DNA of 40,183 nt, taken from positions 1 through 40,183 of IMG/VR virus record IMGVR_UViG_3300020192_000026; one strand, written 5' to 3'. Below the pieces are notes generated by a model that had not been told where the DNA came from, made no database searches, and was given only the letters and a program-made list of their open reading frames with translations. This document shows positions 1 to 5,304 of the stretch, piece after piece. A program made the translations under genes and the position numbers. Numbering within the stretch: the first letter of the stretch is position 1; the number at the start of each line of letters is the position of its first letter. Source of the stretch: a virus.

Positions 1-27
1 CATTTAGGTTGTGTTAGGCGATGCCCT
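1..27 (+). other. Right half of an attC-like site at the contig edge
   Basis: GTTAGGC at 13-19 matches the integron R' consensus GTTRRRY exactly. The bases after it (GATGCCCTTCT) resemble those after the complete site ending near 1199 (GGCTGCCCTTCT), and an A-rich leader follows. The left arm is missing. The other contig end carries a left half (TAAC at 40144-40147), but the two halves pair poorly when joined, so they may not be the two sides of one site. Confidence 0.5.
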
Positions 28-180
28 TCTCAAAAAATTACTTAGTAACAATTTAAAACAAACACAAAACTATCAATAAACGATGAACTTAATTAGAAGC
101 ACGAAGCTACATATTACCACTGAACCGCCAATTTTGGTTAGGTGCTGTTATAAGCCGTTTTTCTTCACAACTCTAAAAAA
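28..180 (+). other. Degenerate cassette without a convincing ORF, ending in an attC right arm
   Basis: A leader like those of the other cassettes (AACAATTTAAAA near 48-60) is followed by only a short frame from 92 that runs through the following site, so I do not call a gene. GTTATAAGCC at 147-156 looks like an attC R' end and is followed by GTTTTTCTTC, as at 850 and 39440. No matching left arm is visible upstream. This is probably a truncated cassette body that kept its right attC arm. Confidence 0.4.
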
Positions 181-402
181 ATGAAAATTTACACAATCGA
201 ACACAAAAATTTTGAATATGATGTCTATATGGGTCACGTAATTGTAGCTAACTCTGAATCAGAGGTAAGAGAAATTTCTAAAAAGAAATCTGCTGATGAA
301 GGAAAAGAGGTATGGGAAACAGCAAAAGTTGAAGAGTGCGGCAACTATACTTGTCATAGAACTGAACCATTCATATTAATGTCTGATTTTCGGGCTGGTT
401 AA
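181..402 (+). CDS. Cassette-encoded hypothetical protein (73 aa)
   Basis: The family is not recognised. The 73-aa protein has mixed charge (KIYTIEHKNFEYDVYMGH at the start), no membrane segment and three cysteines in the C-terminal third. Its short N-terminal beta-rich pattern recalls small single-domain proteins often found in gene cassettes. The start is the first ATG after an A-run leader. It lies between an attC right arm (147-156) and a half attC site (405-437), the expected position of a cassette gene. No promoter of the usual type is visible directly upstream, so expression probably relies on read-through along the array. Confidence 0.75.
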   Translation: MKIYTIEHKNFEYDVYMGHVIVANSESEVREISKKKSADEGKEVWETAKVEECGNYTCHRTEPFILMSDFRAG

Positions 403-404
403 AA

Positions 405-437
405 TGGCTTATAACACCTGTATATACGCAAGTTTTT
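405..437 (+). repeat. Half (collapsed) attC site, copy 1
   Basis: TAAC at 412-415 is followed by ACCTGTATATACGCAAG and GTTTTT, then the leader of the next ORF. The same arrangement occurs near 1575 and 39690. It has the left (R''-L'') arm of an attC but no right arm or R' box, so the genes on each side are fused into one unit that should not be separable by IntI at this point. Confidence 0.55.
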
Positions 438-459
438 AAAAATCACAACTTTAAAAAAA

Positions 460-756
460 ATGAAAATAGAAAACGAAAACGGCAATTTAGCCAAACCGAT
501 GTTAGGCGATGTTCCTTTCACGGATTGCGATGGTAACCCAATTTTTATTGGAAATATGATAGAACAACAAAATTTTAACGGAGAAGAATACATTGCAAGA
601 TATGAAGTTGCCGTTGATGAGTCTGATGGTGAAATTTGCTTATTTATGATTTCAGGAAACAAAAAAGCAATGAAAACAAGAGGGTATTCAGCATTTTCAA
701 GCGTAATTAATGGCAAACTTCGTAAAGGGCGAGTTGTTTGTCGGAATATCACCTAA
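460..756 (+). CDS. Cassette-encoded hypothetical protein (98 aa)
   Basis: The family is not recognised. The 98-aa protein is acidic in its first two-thirds and basic at the C-terminus. It contains a G-D-V-P-F-T-D-C-D-G segment near residues 16-25 and looks like a single globular domain without signal or membrane segments. The stop codon TAA (754-756) lies inside the R'' box of the following attC, typical of integron cassettes, where the gene ends within or next to the recombination site. It shares an upstream half-site with the preceding ORF, so 181-756 may move as one two-gene cassette. Confidence 0.78.
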   Translation: MKIENENGNLAKPMLGDVPFTDCDGNPIFIGNMIEQQNFNGEEYIARYEVAVDESDGEICLFMISGNKKAMKTRGYSAFSSVINGKLRKGRVVCRNIT

Positions 757-848
757 CGTTTTGCATATATACGAGGTACGCCAAACGATAAATTTCAAAT
801 TATAAACAAAAGCTTGTAGGCGTATCTTGTATATACGCTGTTATATGC
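751..848 (+). repeat. Complete attC-type site
   Basis: ACCTAAC at 751-757 matches the R'' consensus RYYYAAC exactly and GTTATATGC at 840-848 is the R' end. The left arm (754-782) and right arm (819-843) are near-perfect inverted repeats sharing TATATAC and GTACGCC/GGCGTAT segments. The left arm has extra unpaired bases (GTTTTG against a short AG), which are the extrahelical bases expected of an attC folded as single-stranded DNA. The centre is about 36 nt of variable AT-rich sequence. Confidence 0.85.
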
Positions 849-875
849 TGTTTTTCTTTAACAAAAATATAAAAA

Positions 876-1130
876 ATGATAATATACGGTAGTACACAAT
901 GGGTTGACCCATCAGAGAACAGAGAGTGGTACTCTTTAGAAGTGATAAATCAATGGGATTGGAAAACTTCCCCCATTTGTTTTCAAACTTTAGATGGAGG
1001 TCATTTGATTTCATATTGCTTAAATAAAAACACATCGATAAATGAATCACAATATACGAGAGAAGAAATTATTGAATTGACACAAGAAATGAAAGACGAA
1101 CTTGTAACAATGGGGTATCGCTTAAAATAG
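876..1130 (+). CDS. Cassette-encoded hypothetical protein (84 aa)
   Basis: The family is not recognised. The 84-aa protein is rich in tryptophan and tyrosine at the N-terminus (GSTQWVDPSENREWYSLEV) and ends in an acidic amphipathic helix (TREEIIELTQEMKDELVTMG). It has no signal or membrane segment. The stop at 1128-1130 is one base before the next attC, and the start lies 28 bases after the preceding R' box, the tight packing typical of an integron cassette. Codon use is AT-rich like the rest of the window, so base composition alone does not mark it as foreign. Confidence 0.8.
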   Translation: MIIYGSTQWVDPSENREWYSLEVINQWDWKTSPICFQTLDGGHLISYCLNKNTSINESQYTREEIIELTQEMKDELVTMGYRLK

Positions 1131-1131
1131 C

Positions 1132-1199
1132 ATATAACGTTTTGCAAGTAGGCGTTAGGTTTGCTTTTCGCAAACTTACGCTTACTTGCTGTTATCGGC
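1132..1199 (+). repeat. Complete, compact attC-type site
   Basis: This is the clearest site in the window. The left arm is 1135-1164 and the right arm 1170-1194, separated by a five-base loop (TTTTC). TAAC pairs with GTTA at the ends, then GCAAGTA, GCG, TA and GTTTGC pair along the stem, with GTTTT and single-base bulges unpaired on the left arm. GTTATCGGC at 1191-1199 is the R' end. About 68 bp is within the normal attC size range. Confidence 0.87.
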
Positions 1200-1241
1200 T
1201 GCCCTTCTTAGGAATTAATATTAACAATTTAAAATAAACAG
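1200..1241 (+). promoter_or_regulatory. Conserved cassette leader
   Basis: After the R' box comes GGAATTA then AACAATTTAAAATAAA, and the ATG at 1242. Near copies occur at 39028-39058 and 39450-39476, and a partial one near 46-62. The shared block lies between attC and ATG, so it probably acts as an unstructured A-rich 5' UTR for translation in a host that does not use Shine-Dalgarno pairing. No complete TAnnTTTG promoter is present. Confidence 0.5.
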
Positions 1242-1565
1242 ATGAATAATACAGCACTAATAAAAACAATACAAGACATTAAGGAATATGTAAAATCTAT
1301 AAATACTCCTGACAATAAAGTCTATCAGGAAAATGAATTACTAATAATGTCTTGTTTTTCAAAAGCAATGGAATTAATGGAAGCAAACTTGCCATTAGAG
1401 CAAAAACAAATATCAGATGCAGTTGATGATACGCAAAATATGCTAATAATTAATGATATTATTGTCGCAACATTGGGAGATGAAGGGTCTTTAGGTCAGC
1501 ATTATTTCAAGACTAAATATAATGTTAAAGGTAATTATAGTATTAGTCGGTTGCTCGATTCTTAG
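1242..1565 (+). CDS. Cassette-encoded hypothetical protein (107 aa)
   Basis: The family is not recognised. The 107-aa protein is largely helical by composition: residues 1-60 form leucine/isoleucine/methionine-rich amphipathic helices (IKTIQDIKEYV, ELMEANLPLEQ) and the C-terminus is more polar (HYFKTKYNVKGNYSISRLL). No signal or membrane segment is seen. The gene starts just after a complete attC and conserved leader and stops next to a half attC site (TAAC 1575-1578), so it is the last clear cassette before ordinary phage genes begin. Confidence 0.78.
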   Translation: MNNTALIKTIQDIKEYVKSINTPDNKVYQENELLIMSCFSKAMELMEANLPLEQKQISDAVDDTQNMLIINDIIVATLGDEGSLGQHYFKTKYNVKGNYSISRLLDS

Positions 1566-1568
1566 GGT

Positions 1569-1600
1569 TGCCGCTAACACCTGTATATACGCAAGTTTTT
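1569..1600 (+). repeat. Half (collapsed) attC site, copy 2
   Basis: GCCGCTAAC followed by ACCTGTATATACGCAAG and GTTTTT, with no right arm. The CCGCTAAC flank is the same as at the complete site near 39305, while the sequence to its right matches copies 1 and 3. It marks the junction between the cassette array and the phage gene block starting at 1630. Confidence 0.55.
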
Positions 1601-1629
1601 AAAAAATCATAAATTCAACAAACATAAAA

Positions 1630-1743
1630 ATGAAAAATGTTAGGGATTCTTTAAAAGAGTTAAAAAAAATACAAGCAAACCGAATGAGCGAGGCGGTTCA
1701 AATACACAAAGGAAACGAATGCAAACTATTAATAGACAAGTGA
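1630..1743 (+). CDS. Small basic hypothetical protein (37 aa)
   Basis: A short helical, lysine-rich frame (MKNVRDSLKELKKIQANRMS...) begins at the first ATG after the third phage-like leader and stops one base before the ATG of the next gene, which suggests co-translation with it. Bases 1642-1691 match 39891-39940 at 49 of 50 positions, in the same reading frame as the C-terminal part of the ORF at 39765. It may be a trimmed copy of that gene or, under a prophage reading, half of a duplicated attachment core. Function unknown. Confidence 0.5.
   Translation: MKNVRDSLKELKKIQANRMSEAVQIHKGNECKLLIDK
1642..1691 (+). repeat. 50-bp direct repeat, left copy
   Basis: Identical to 39891-39940 except one base (A at 1683, G at 39932). 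Both copies encode RDSLKELKKIQANRMS in frame. It could be a duplicated gene segment within the cassette array or an attL/attR-like core if the window is an integrated prophage. Confidence 0.8.
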
Positions 1744-1744
1744 A

Positions 1745-2110
1745 ATGATTGACATATTCAAAGCAAATAGCTCGATGGAAGTTGTTCTAAGGTTAACAGA
1801 GGAAGAAGTGGTTACCTATCGAGATCATAAAGCGCAAAATAAAAGATTGCAGCAATACTTAATTAATAAAAAACCACTTTACCTGCATAGGGGCGGATAT
1901 ATAACGCCAAAGTTATTAAAGAATCAAATACGATTTCCCGAACTCAAAAAAAGGCTTGAAATCTTGAAAAAACACATCCCAAAGCGATATATGGGCATTG
2001 TTTTGTATAAATTCCCAACCGCACACGCATTAAAAGTAAGGCAAGTTGTAGGAGGAACGCTGCAAAATATCCAAATTCTTGAGATGCTAGAAAGCATATT
2101 TATTAAATAA
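1745..2110 (+). CDS. Hypothetical basic phage protein (121 aa)
   Basis: The family is not recognised. The 121-aa protein is strongly basic in its second half (KKRLEILKKHIPKRYMG), with a pattern of helices and short strands, no membrane segment and no cysteines. The composition would fit a nucleic-acid-binding protein, but no named motif is seen. The start is the ATG one base after the stop of the 37-aa ORF, suggesting a two-gene unit. A good Bacteroidota promoter directly after its stop separates it from the methyltransferase group. Confidence 0.75.
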   Translation: MIDIFKANSSMEVVLRLTEEEVVTYRDHKAQNKRLQQYLINKKPLYLHRGGYITPKLLKNQIRFPELKKRLEILKKHIPKRYMGIVLYKFPTAHALKVRQVVGGTLQNIQILEMLESIFIK

Positions 2111-2121
2111 TTGAAACATAA

Positions 2122-2153
2122 TTTGTTTATCAAATATATCAGTGTTACGTTTG
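2122..2153 (+). promoter_or_regulatory. Bacteroidota-type promoter for the modification gene group
   Basis: TTTG at 2122-2125 and TACGTTTG at 2146-2153 match the -33 TTTG and -7 TAnnTTTG elements with a 20-bp spacer. An A-rich leader of about 50 bases runs to the ATG at 2208. Confidence 0.65.
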
Positions 2154-2207
2154 CATAAGAAAATTCAGTAATCAACTCAAACAATTTAAACAAAAAACAC
2201 CAAAATT

Positions 2208-2408
2208 ATGATGCCAAAAATAGGTCTAGGATATGGAAAACCAATAAAGCTACATGAAGCAATCGGAAAGAATTTAACGGATTACAAGCGAAGGGGATTG
2301 TTTGGCTACGATGCTGCAGAAACCAATAGGACACTTGGGTATGTGTTTATTGAAGACGAAATTGATGTTGATTTTAAGCCCACTAGCATTCCAAACGATG
2401 AACTGTGA
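2208..2408 (+). CDS. Small hypothetical protein (66 aa)
   Basis: The family is not recognised. The 66-aa protein is glycine-rich at the N-terminus (IGLGYGKPIKLHEAIGKN) and acidic at the C-terminus. The start is uncertain by one codon because two ATGs are adjacent (2208 and 2211). It is the first gene after the promoter at 2122-2153 and sits three bases before the methyltransferase start, so the two are probably made together. Whether it helps the methyltransferase is unknown. Confidence 0.7.
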   Translation: MMPKIGLGYGKPIKLHEAIGKNLTDYKRRGLFGYDAAETNRTLGYVFIEDEIDVDFKPTSIPNDEL

Positions 2409-2411
2409 CCA

Positions 2412-3059
2412 ATGCAATACAAAGTACTGAATAATTACGCTTGTTTGGGTGGGAATCGTTTATTATGGGATAATTGCCATGTAACTGCCATAGAACTAGA
2501 CCCCGAACTTGCGAGGTTATACCAAGAGCGTTTTCCAAATGATACAGTAATCATTGCAGATGCTCACCAATATCTCCTGGACCATTACAAAGAATTTGAT
2601 TTTATTTGGAGTTCGCCACCATGTCCTAGTCACAGCAGAATGAGAAAAATAAATACTGGAGAGGGGAAAAGAAAATCTAAGGCATCATTTCCCGATATGA
2701 AACTTTATGAAGAGATTATTTTTTTAGATAACTTTTTTGATGGTAAATATTGTATTGAAAATGTAATCCCTTATTACGAGCCATTAATACCTGCAAAAAA
2801 ACGAGGTCGCCATTTATATTGGACAAACTTTAATTTACCAGGTGATTTAGGAGATAGAAAGATAGATAATTTTATTTATGCTAAAACAAAAGAATTATGT
2901 GAGTTTCATAAAATTGATATTTCAAGTTATAAAGGAGAGCAAAGGATGGATAAAATAGCTAGAAACCTGGTTGATTACGAAGCTGGAAAAACCATATTTG
3001 ATACCGCTCGCGAAATCTTTGAAAAATCTAAAAACAATCAAGTATCTTTATTTAACTAA
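2412..3059 (+). CDS. Short C5-cytosine-like DNA methyltransferase
   Basis: Predicted S-adenosylmethionine-dependent DNA cytosine methyltransferase of the compact phage type. Motif I-like residues are near 7-16 (NNYACLGGN), an acidic residue for cofactor ribose binding lies in AIELDP (26-31), the catalytic PPC is at 69-71 (Cys71), ENV is at 116-118 and RGRHLYW at 131-137 resembles the motif VIII arginine segment. At 215 aa it is much shorter than typical 300-400-aa enzymes, with little room for a target-recognition domain. It stands upstream of a ParB-like protein and a TET-associated-type glycosyltransferase, suggesting its methyl groups feed a base hypermodification pathway rather than simple restriction protection. 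Family assignment is fairly firm; the pathway is inference. Confidence 0.82.
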   Translation: MQYKVLNNYACLGGNRLLWDNCHVTAIELDPELARLYQERFPNDTVIIADAHQYLLDHYKEFDFIWSSPPCPSHSRMRKINTGEGKRKSKASFPDMKLYEEIIFLDNFFDGKYCIENVIPYYEPLIPAKKRGRHLYWTNFNLPGDLGDRKIDNFIYAKTKELCEFHKIDISSYKGEQRMDKIARNLVDYEAGKTIFDTAREIFEKSKNNQVSLFN

Positions 3060-3115
3060 TCATGCGATAAAGAGGTTCTTTCGAACAAAAAATCATAATT
3101 CAAACTAAAATCAAA

Positions 3116-3298
3116 ATGATACACTTTGTAATTGGAATAATAGTAGGGATTTTTAACGTAATAGGGTTTTATCTCATATATCGAATGTATAATTATCCAA
3201 TATGCCCAATGGAATTTATGGCAATTGGGGTCGTAATTAGCCTAATATTTACACTTTCCTCATATATTTTAGAAAAAATCGAAAACAATGAACTATAA
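3116..3298 (+). CDS. Small two-helix membrane protein (60 aa)
   Basis: A 60-aa hydrophobic protein with two predicted transmembrane helices, about residues 3-22 (VIGIIVGIFNVIGFYLIYR) and 34-52 (FMAIGVVISLIFTLSSYIL), joined by a short polar loop. Function unknown; small membrane proteins of this kind in phages are sometimes superinfection-exclusion or lysis factors, but nothing here decides that. A 25-base piece of its 3' end (3274-3298) is duplicated just downstream at 3320-3344. Confidence 0.7.
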   Translation: MIHFVIGIIVGIFNVIGFYLIYRMYNYPICPMEFMAIGVVISLIFTLSSYILEKIENNEL

Positions 3299-3351
3299 CC
3301 AAAACCAAACTGAAATCGTAAAAATCGAAAATAATTAACTATAATTGTGAA

Positions 3352-3924
3352 ATGGTAATAGAAGTAAAACAACTTAGCGATTTAAAGCCAGCTCCGTACA
3401 ACCCTAGAACATCGACAGCAAAGCAAGAAACGCACTTAAAAGCGTCACTTGAAAAGTTTGGAGTTGTTGAGCCTATTGTGTTTAACAAACAAACAGGATA
3501 TACTGTAGGGGGGCATTTTCGCATAAGGGAACTGAAAAAGTTAGGGTACAAAGAAATTGAGTGTGTAATAGTTGATTTGAATGAGGCAGACGAAAAGGAG
3601 TTAAATATTCGATTGAATGCTAATACAGGTGCGTGGGATTGGGATGCACTAGCCAATGAATGGGAGGCAGAGGATTTAACAGAGTGGGGGTTGGATATAC
3701 CTAATTATAGTTTAGGTATTGCAGAAAATACAATGGACGAAGAAGATATTGATATTGAACAGGAATTTGATGCAGTAGGTAACTCAGCAGGACAACAAAG
3801 AGTAGTATTTGTTTTCGATGGGCCAGAAGAAGCCGAAAGTTATTTAAATAGGTTTCCTGAATTACCACTAAAAAAAATGAACATGGCATGGCAGATAAAT
3901 CTAACAACTACCCAATCTATATAA
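3352..3924 (+). CDS. ParB/sulfiredoxin-fold nuclease-domain protein
   Basis: The N-terminal 80 residues are a ParB-like domain: NPRT near 17-20, an alpha-helical segment, and GGHFRIRELKKLGY at 53-66, in place of the GERR/GxxR loop that binds nucleotide or phosphate. The remainder is acidic (DEEDIDIEQEFD) and without a helix-turn-helix, so it is not a full plasmid-partition ParB. Stand-alone ParB-like domains of this kind are common in phage DNA-modification islands, where ATPase or kinase-like roles have been proposed. It overlaps the glycosyltransferase gene by 37 bases, strong evidence for one operon and linked function. Confidence 0.85.
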   Translation: MVIEVKQLSDLKPAPYNPRTSTAKQETHLKASLEKFGVVEPIVFNKQTGYTVGGHFRIRELKKLGYKEIECVIVDLNEADEKELNIRLNANTGAWDWDALANEWEAEDLTEWGLDIPNYSLGIAENTMDEEDIDIEQEFDAVGNSAGQQRVVFVFDGPEEAESYLNRFPELPLKKMNMAWQINLTTTQSI

Positions 3925-4661
3925 TATCTAAAGGGCGTTATGAAAAAACATTAACAGCTGATATTTTTAAAAATAATAATATACCTTTTTTAATTGCAGT
4001 AGAGCCACAGGAATATGATTTATATTGCAATAAACTAGGAACTGAATATGTTTTAAAACTTCCATTCGCAAATCTAGGACTTGGGAGTTATCCTGCGAGA
4101 AACTACTGTTGGGAACACGCAAAAGCAAAAGGCTATAAATATCATTGGCTTTTTGACGACAATATACAGTATTTTGGAAAGTGGATTAATGGGAAAAGAA
4201 AAAAAGCCGAAAGCGTTTTGGATGCGTTGCTTTATGTAGAAAATTATATCGTTAAAAACAACATAACAATAGGAGGGTTTGAAGAACCAAATTTTGTAGT
4301 TAAACCACCACTAAGACCGTTTAAAATTAATTGCCACGTTTATTCTGCAATGTTAATTAAAAACAATATTCCATATCGCTGGAGACTAAAATACAATGAA
4401 GATATAGATTTATGTCTGCAAGTATTGCATAACGGTGGTAGTACGGCAAGTTGTGTGTATTACATGGCAGACAAAGTAAGTACAGCAGTAAAACAAAAGG
4501 GTGGAAATCAAACTGAATTATATAAAGGAAACACACCCGAAAAGAATTTACTTAAAGCTAAAATGTTAGAAGCTGTTTGGCCTCAATACGCAAAAACAGT
4601 TATTAGATTTAATAGACATCATCATTTAATAAATTGGAAAATATTTAATAAAAAATATTGA
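3888..4661 (+). CDS. TET-associated-type glycosyltransferase (TAGT-like)
   Basis: Predicted GT-A-fold glycosyltransferase of the TET-associated family, whose members are proposed to add sugars to hydroxymethylated bases in phage DNA. Signature segments are YIISKGRY (11-18), VEPQEYD (38-44), LGSYPARNY (65-73) and HWLFDDNI (86-93), the last carrying the acidic metal-binding residues; YNEDIDLC further on resembles the catalytic-side acidic motif. The start at 3888 overlaps the ParB-like gene. Usual partners are a methyltransferase and a TET/JBP dioxygenase; the first is at 2412 but no dioxygenase is visible in the window, so the nature of the acceptor base is open. Confidence 0.82.
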   Translation: MADKSNNYPIYIISKGRYEKTLTADIFKNNNIPFLIAVEPQEYDLYCNKLGTEYVLKLPFANLGLGSYPARNYCWEHAKAKGYKYHWLFDDNIQYFGKWINGKRKKAESVLDALLYVENYIVKNNITIGGFEEPNFVVKPPLRPFKINCHVYSAMLIKNNIPYRWRLKYNEDIDLCLQVLHNGGSTASCVYYMADKVSTAVKQKGGNQTELYKGNTPEKNLLKAKMLEAVWPQYAKTVIRFNRHHHLINWKIFNKKY

Positions 4662-4693
4662 TAATGTTAAATAAACTTTGTATATATTTATAA

Positions 4694-4921
4694 ATGAAAA
4701 CAAAAAGAGACAAAACTAGAGACTTGATTCGTGATAACGAAACAAAAAAAGCATTAAAAAACTGTAAGGGCTTTGATTTAATATACAGTAAAAATGAAAT
4801 AAGAATAATATCTATTGCCTATGAATGTTTTTCGGGTAATGAAGCATTTTATAAGGCTTTAGGCGTTAATACGGACGAGGCAAAGGAACAAGCAAAAGAG
4901 TTGCTAAATAAAATGATGTAA
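4694..4921 (+). CDS. Small hypothetical protein (75 aa)
   Basis: The family is not recognised. The 75-aa protein is basic at the N-terminus (KTKRDKTRDLIRDNETKKALKN) and mixed helical later, with a C-terminal segment (TDEAKEQAKELLNKMM) that should form an amphipathic helix. No membrane segment. It sits between the glycosyltransferase and the small terminase, 20 bases before the latter, and so may belong to the packaging operon. The N-terminal composition would suit nucleic-acid binding, but this is weak evidence. Confidence 0.65.
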   Translation: MKTKRDKTRDLIRDNETKKALKNCKGFDLIYSKNEIRIISIAYECFSGNEAFYKALGVNTDEAKEQAKELLNKMM

Positions 4922-4941
4922 CAACGAAAATACAGCGAAGA

Positions 4942-5304
4942 ATGATAAACAACCCAAAGCACATGGACAACCTTAAAAACTTTCCAAAAGGAGTAAGCGG
5001 AAACCCAAAAGGTGCACCCAAAACAAAGCTTCTCAAAGATGTTTTAACAGCTGAACTGCAGACAGAAAGTAATGGTATTGATAAATTAACCGCTATCATA
5101 AACAAGCTTACCACGATGGCGGTTAAGGGAGATTTGAACGCAATAAAAGAGGTATTGGATAGGTATGCAGGGAAATCAACTCAACATACAGACATAACCA
5201 CAAAAGGCGATAAAGTAGAAGCAGTGAATTTATCTAGCTTAACAGATGCACAACTCAGAAGCCTGGTTGAAATCCAAGCCGCAATCGGAATTAGCCAAAC
5301 GTAA
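4942..5304 (+). CDS. terS: Terminase small subunit candidate (DUF5681-type)
   Basis: Predicted DNA-recognition subunit of the packaging motor. The FPKGVSGNPKGAPK segment near residues 14-27 is the glycine/lysine-rich N-terminal signature of the DUF5681 family found next to phage large terminases. A helical middle part follows (KLTAIINKLTTMAVKGDLNAIKEVLDRYAGK), the usual core of this group. It overlaps the large terminase gene by 59 bases if that gene starts at 5246. An in-frame ATG at 4963 (MDNLKN) is an alternative start. The assignment rests on the motif and on the neighbour. Confidence 0.78.
   Translation: MINNPKHMDNLKNFPKGVSGNPKGAPKTKLLKDVLTAELQTESNGIDKLTAIINKLTTMAVKGDLNAIKEVLDRYAGKSTQHTDITTKGDKVEAVNLSSLTDAQLRSLVEIQAAIGISQT

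Noticed and set aside
92-183. Short frame starting at ATG 92
   Set aside because: It runs through the attC arm and ends only at the start of the next gene; no support for translation.
501-510. GTTAGGCGAT, which looks like an attC R' box
   Set aside because: It lies in the coding sequence of the 460-756 gene (codons for M-L-G-D) with no pairing arm nearby.
3352-3924. Plasmid partition ParB (phage-plasmid)
   Set aside because: There is only the N-terminal ParB-like domain, no helix-turn-helix, no ParA partner and no parS-like repeats seen.
4662-4693. Promoter before the 75-aa gene
   Set aside because: CTTTG and TATATTTA are present but spacing does not fit the -33/-7 pattern.
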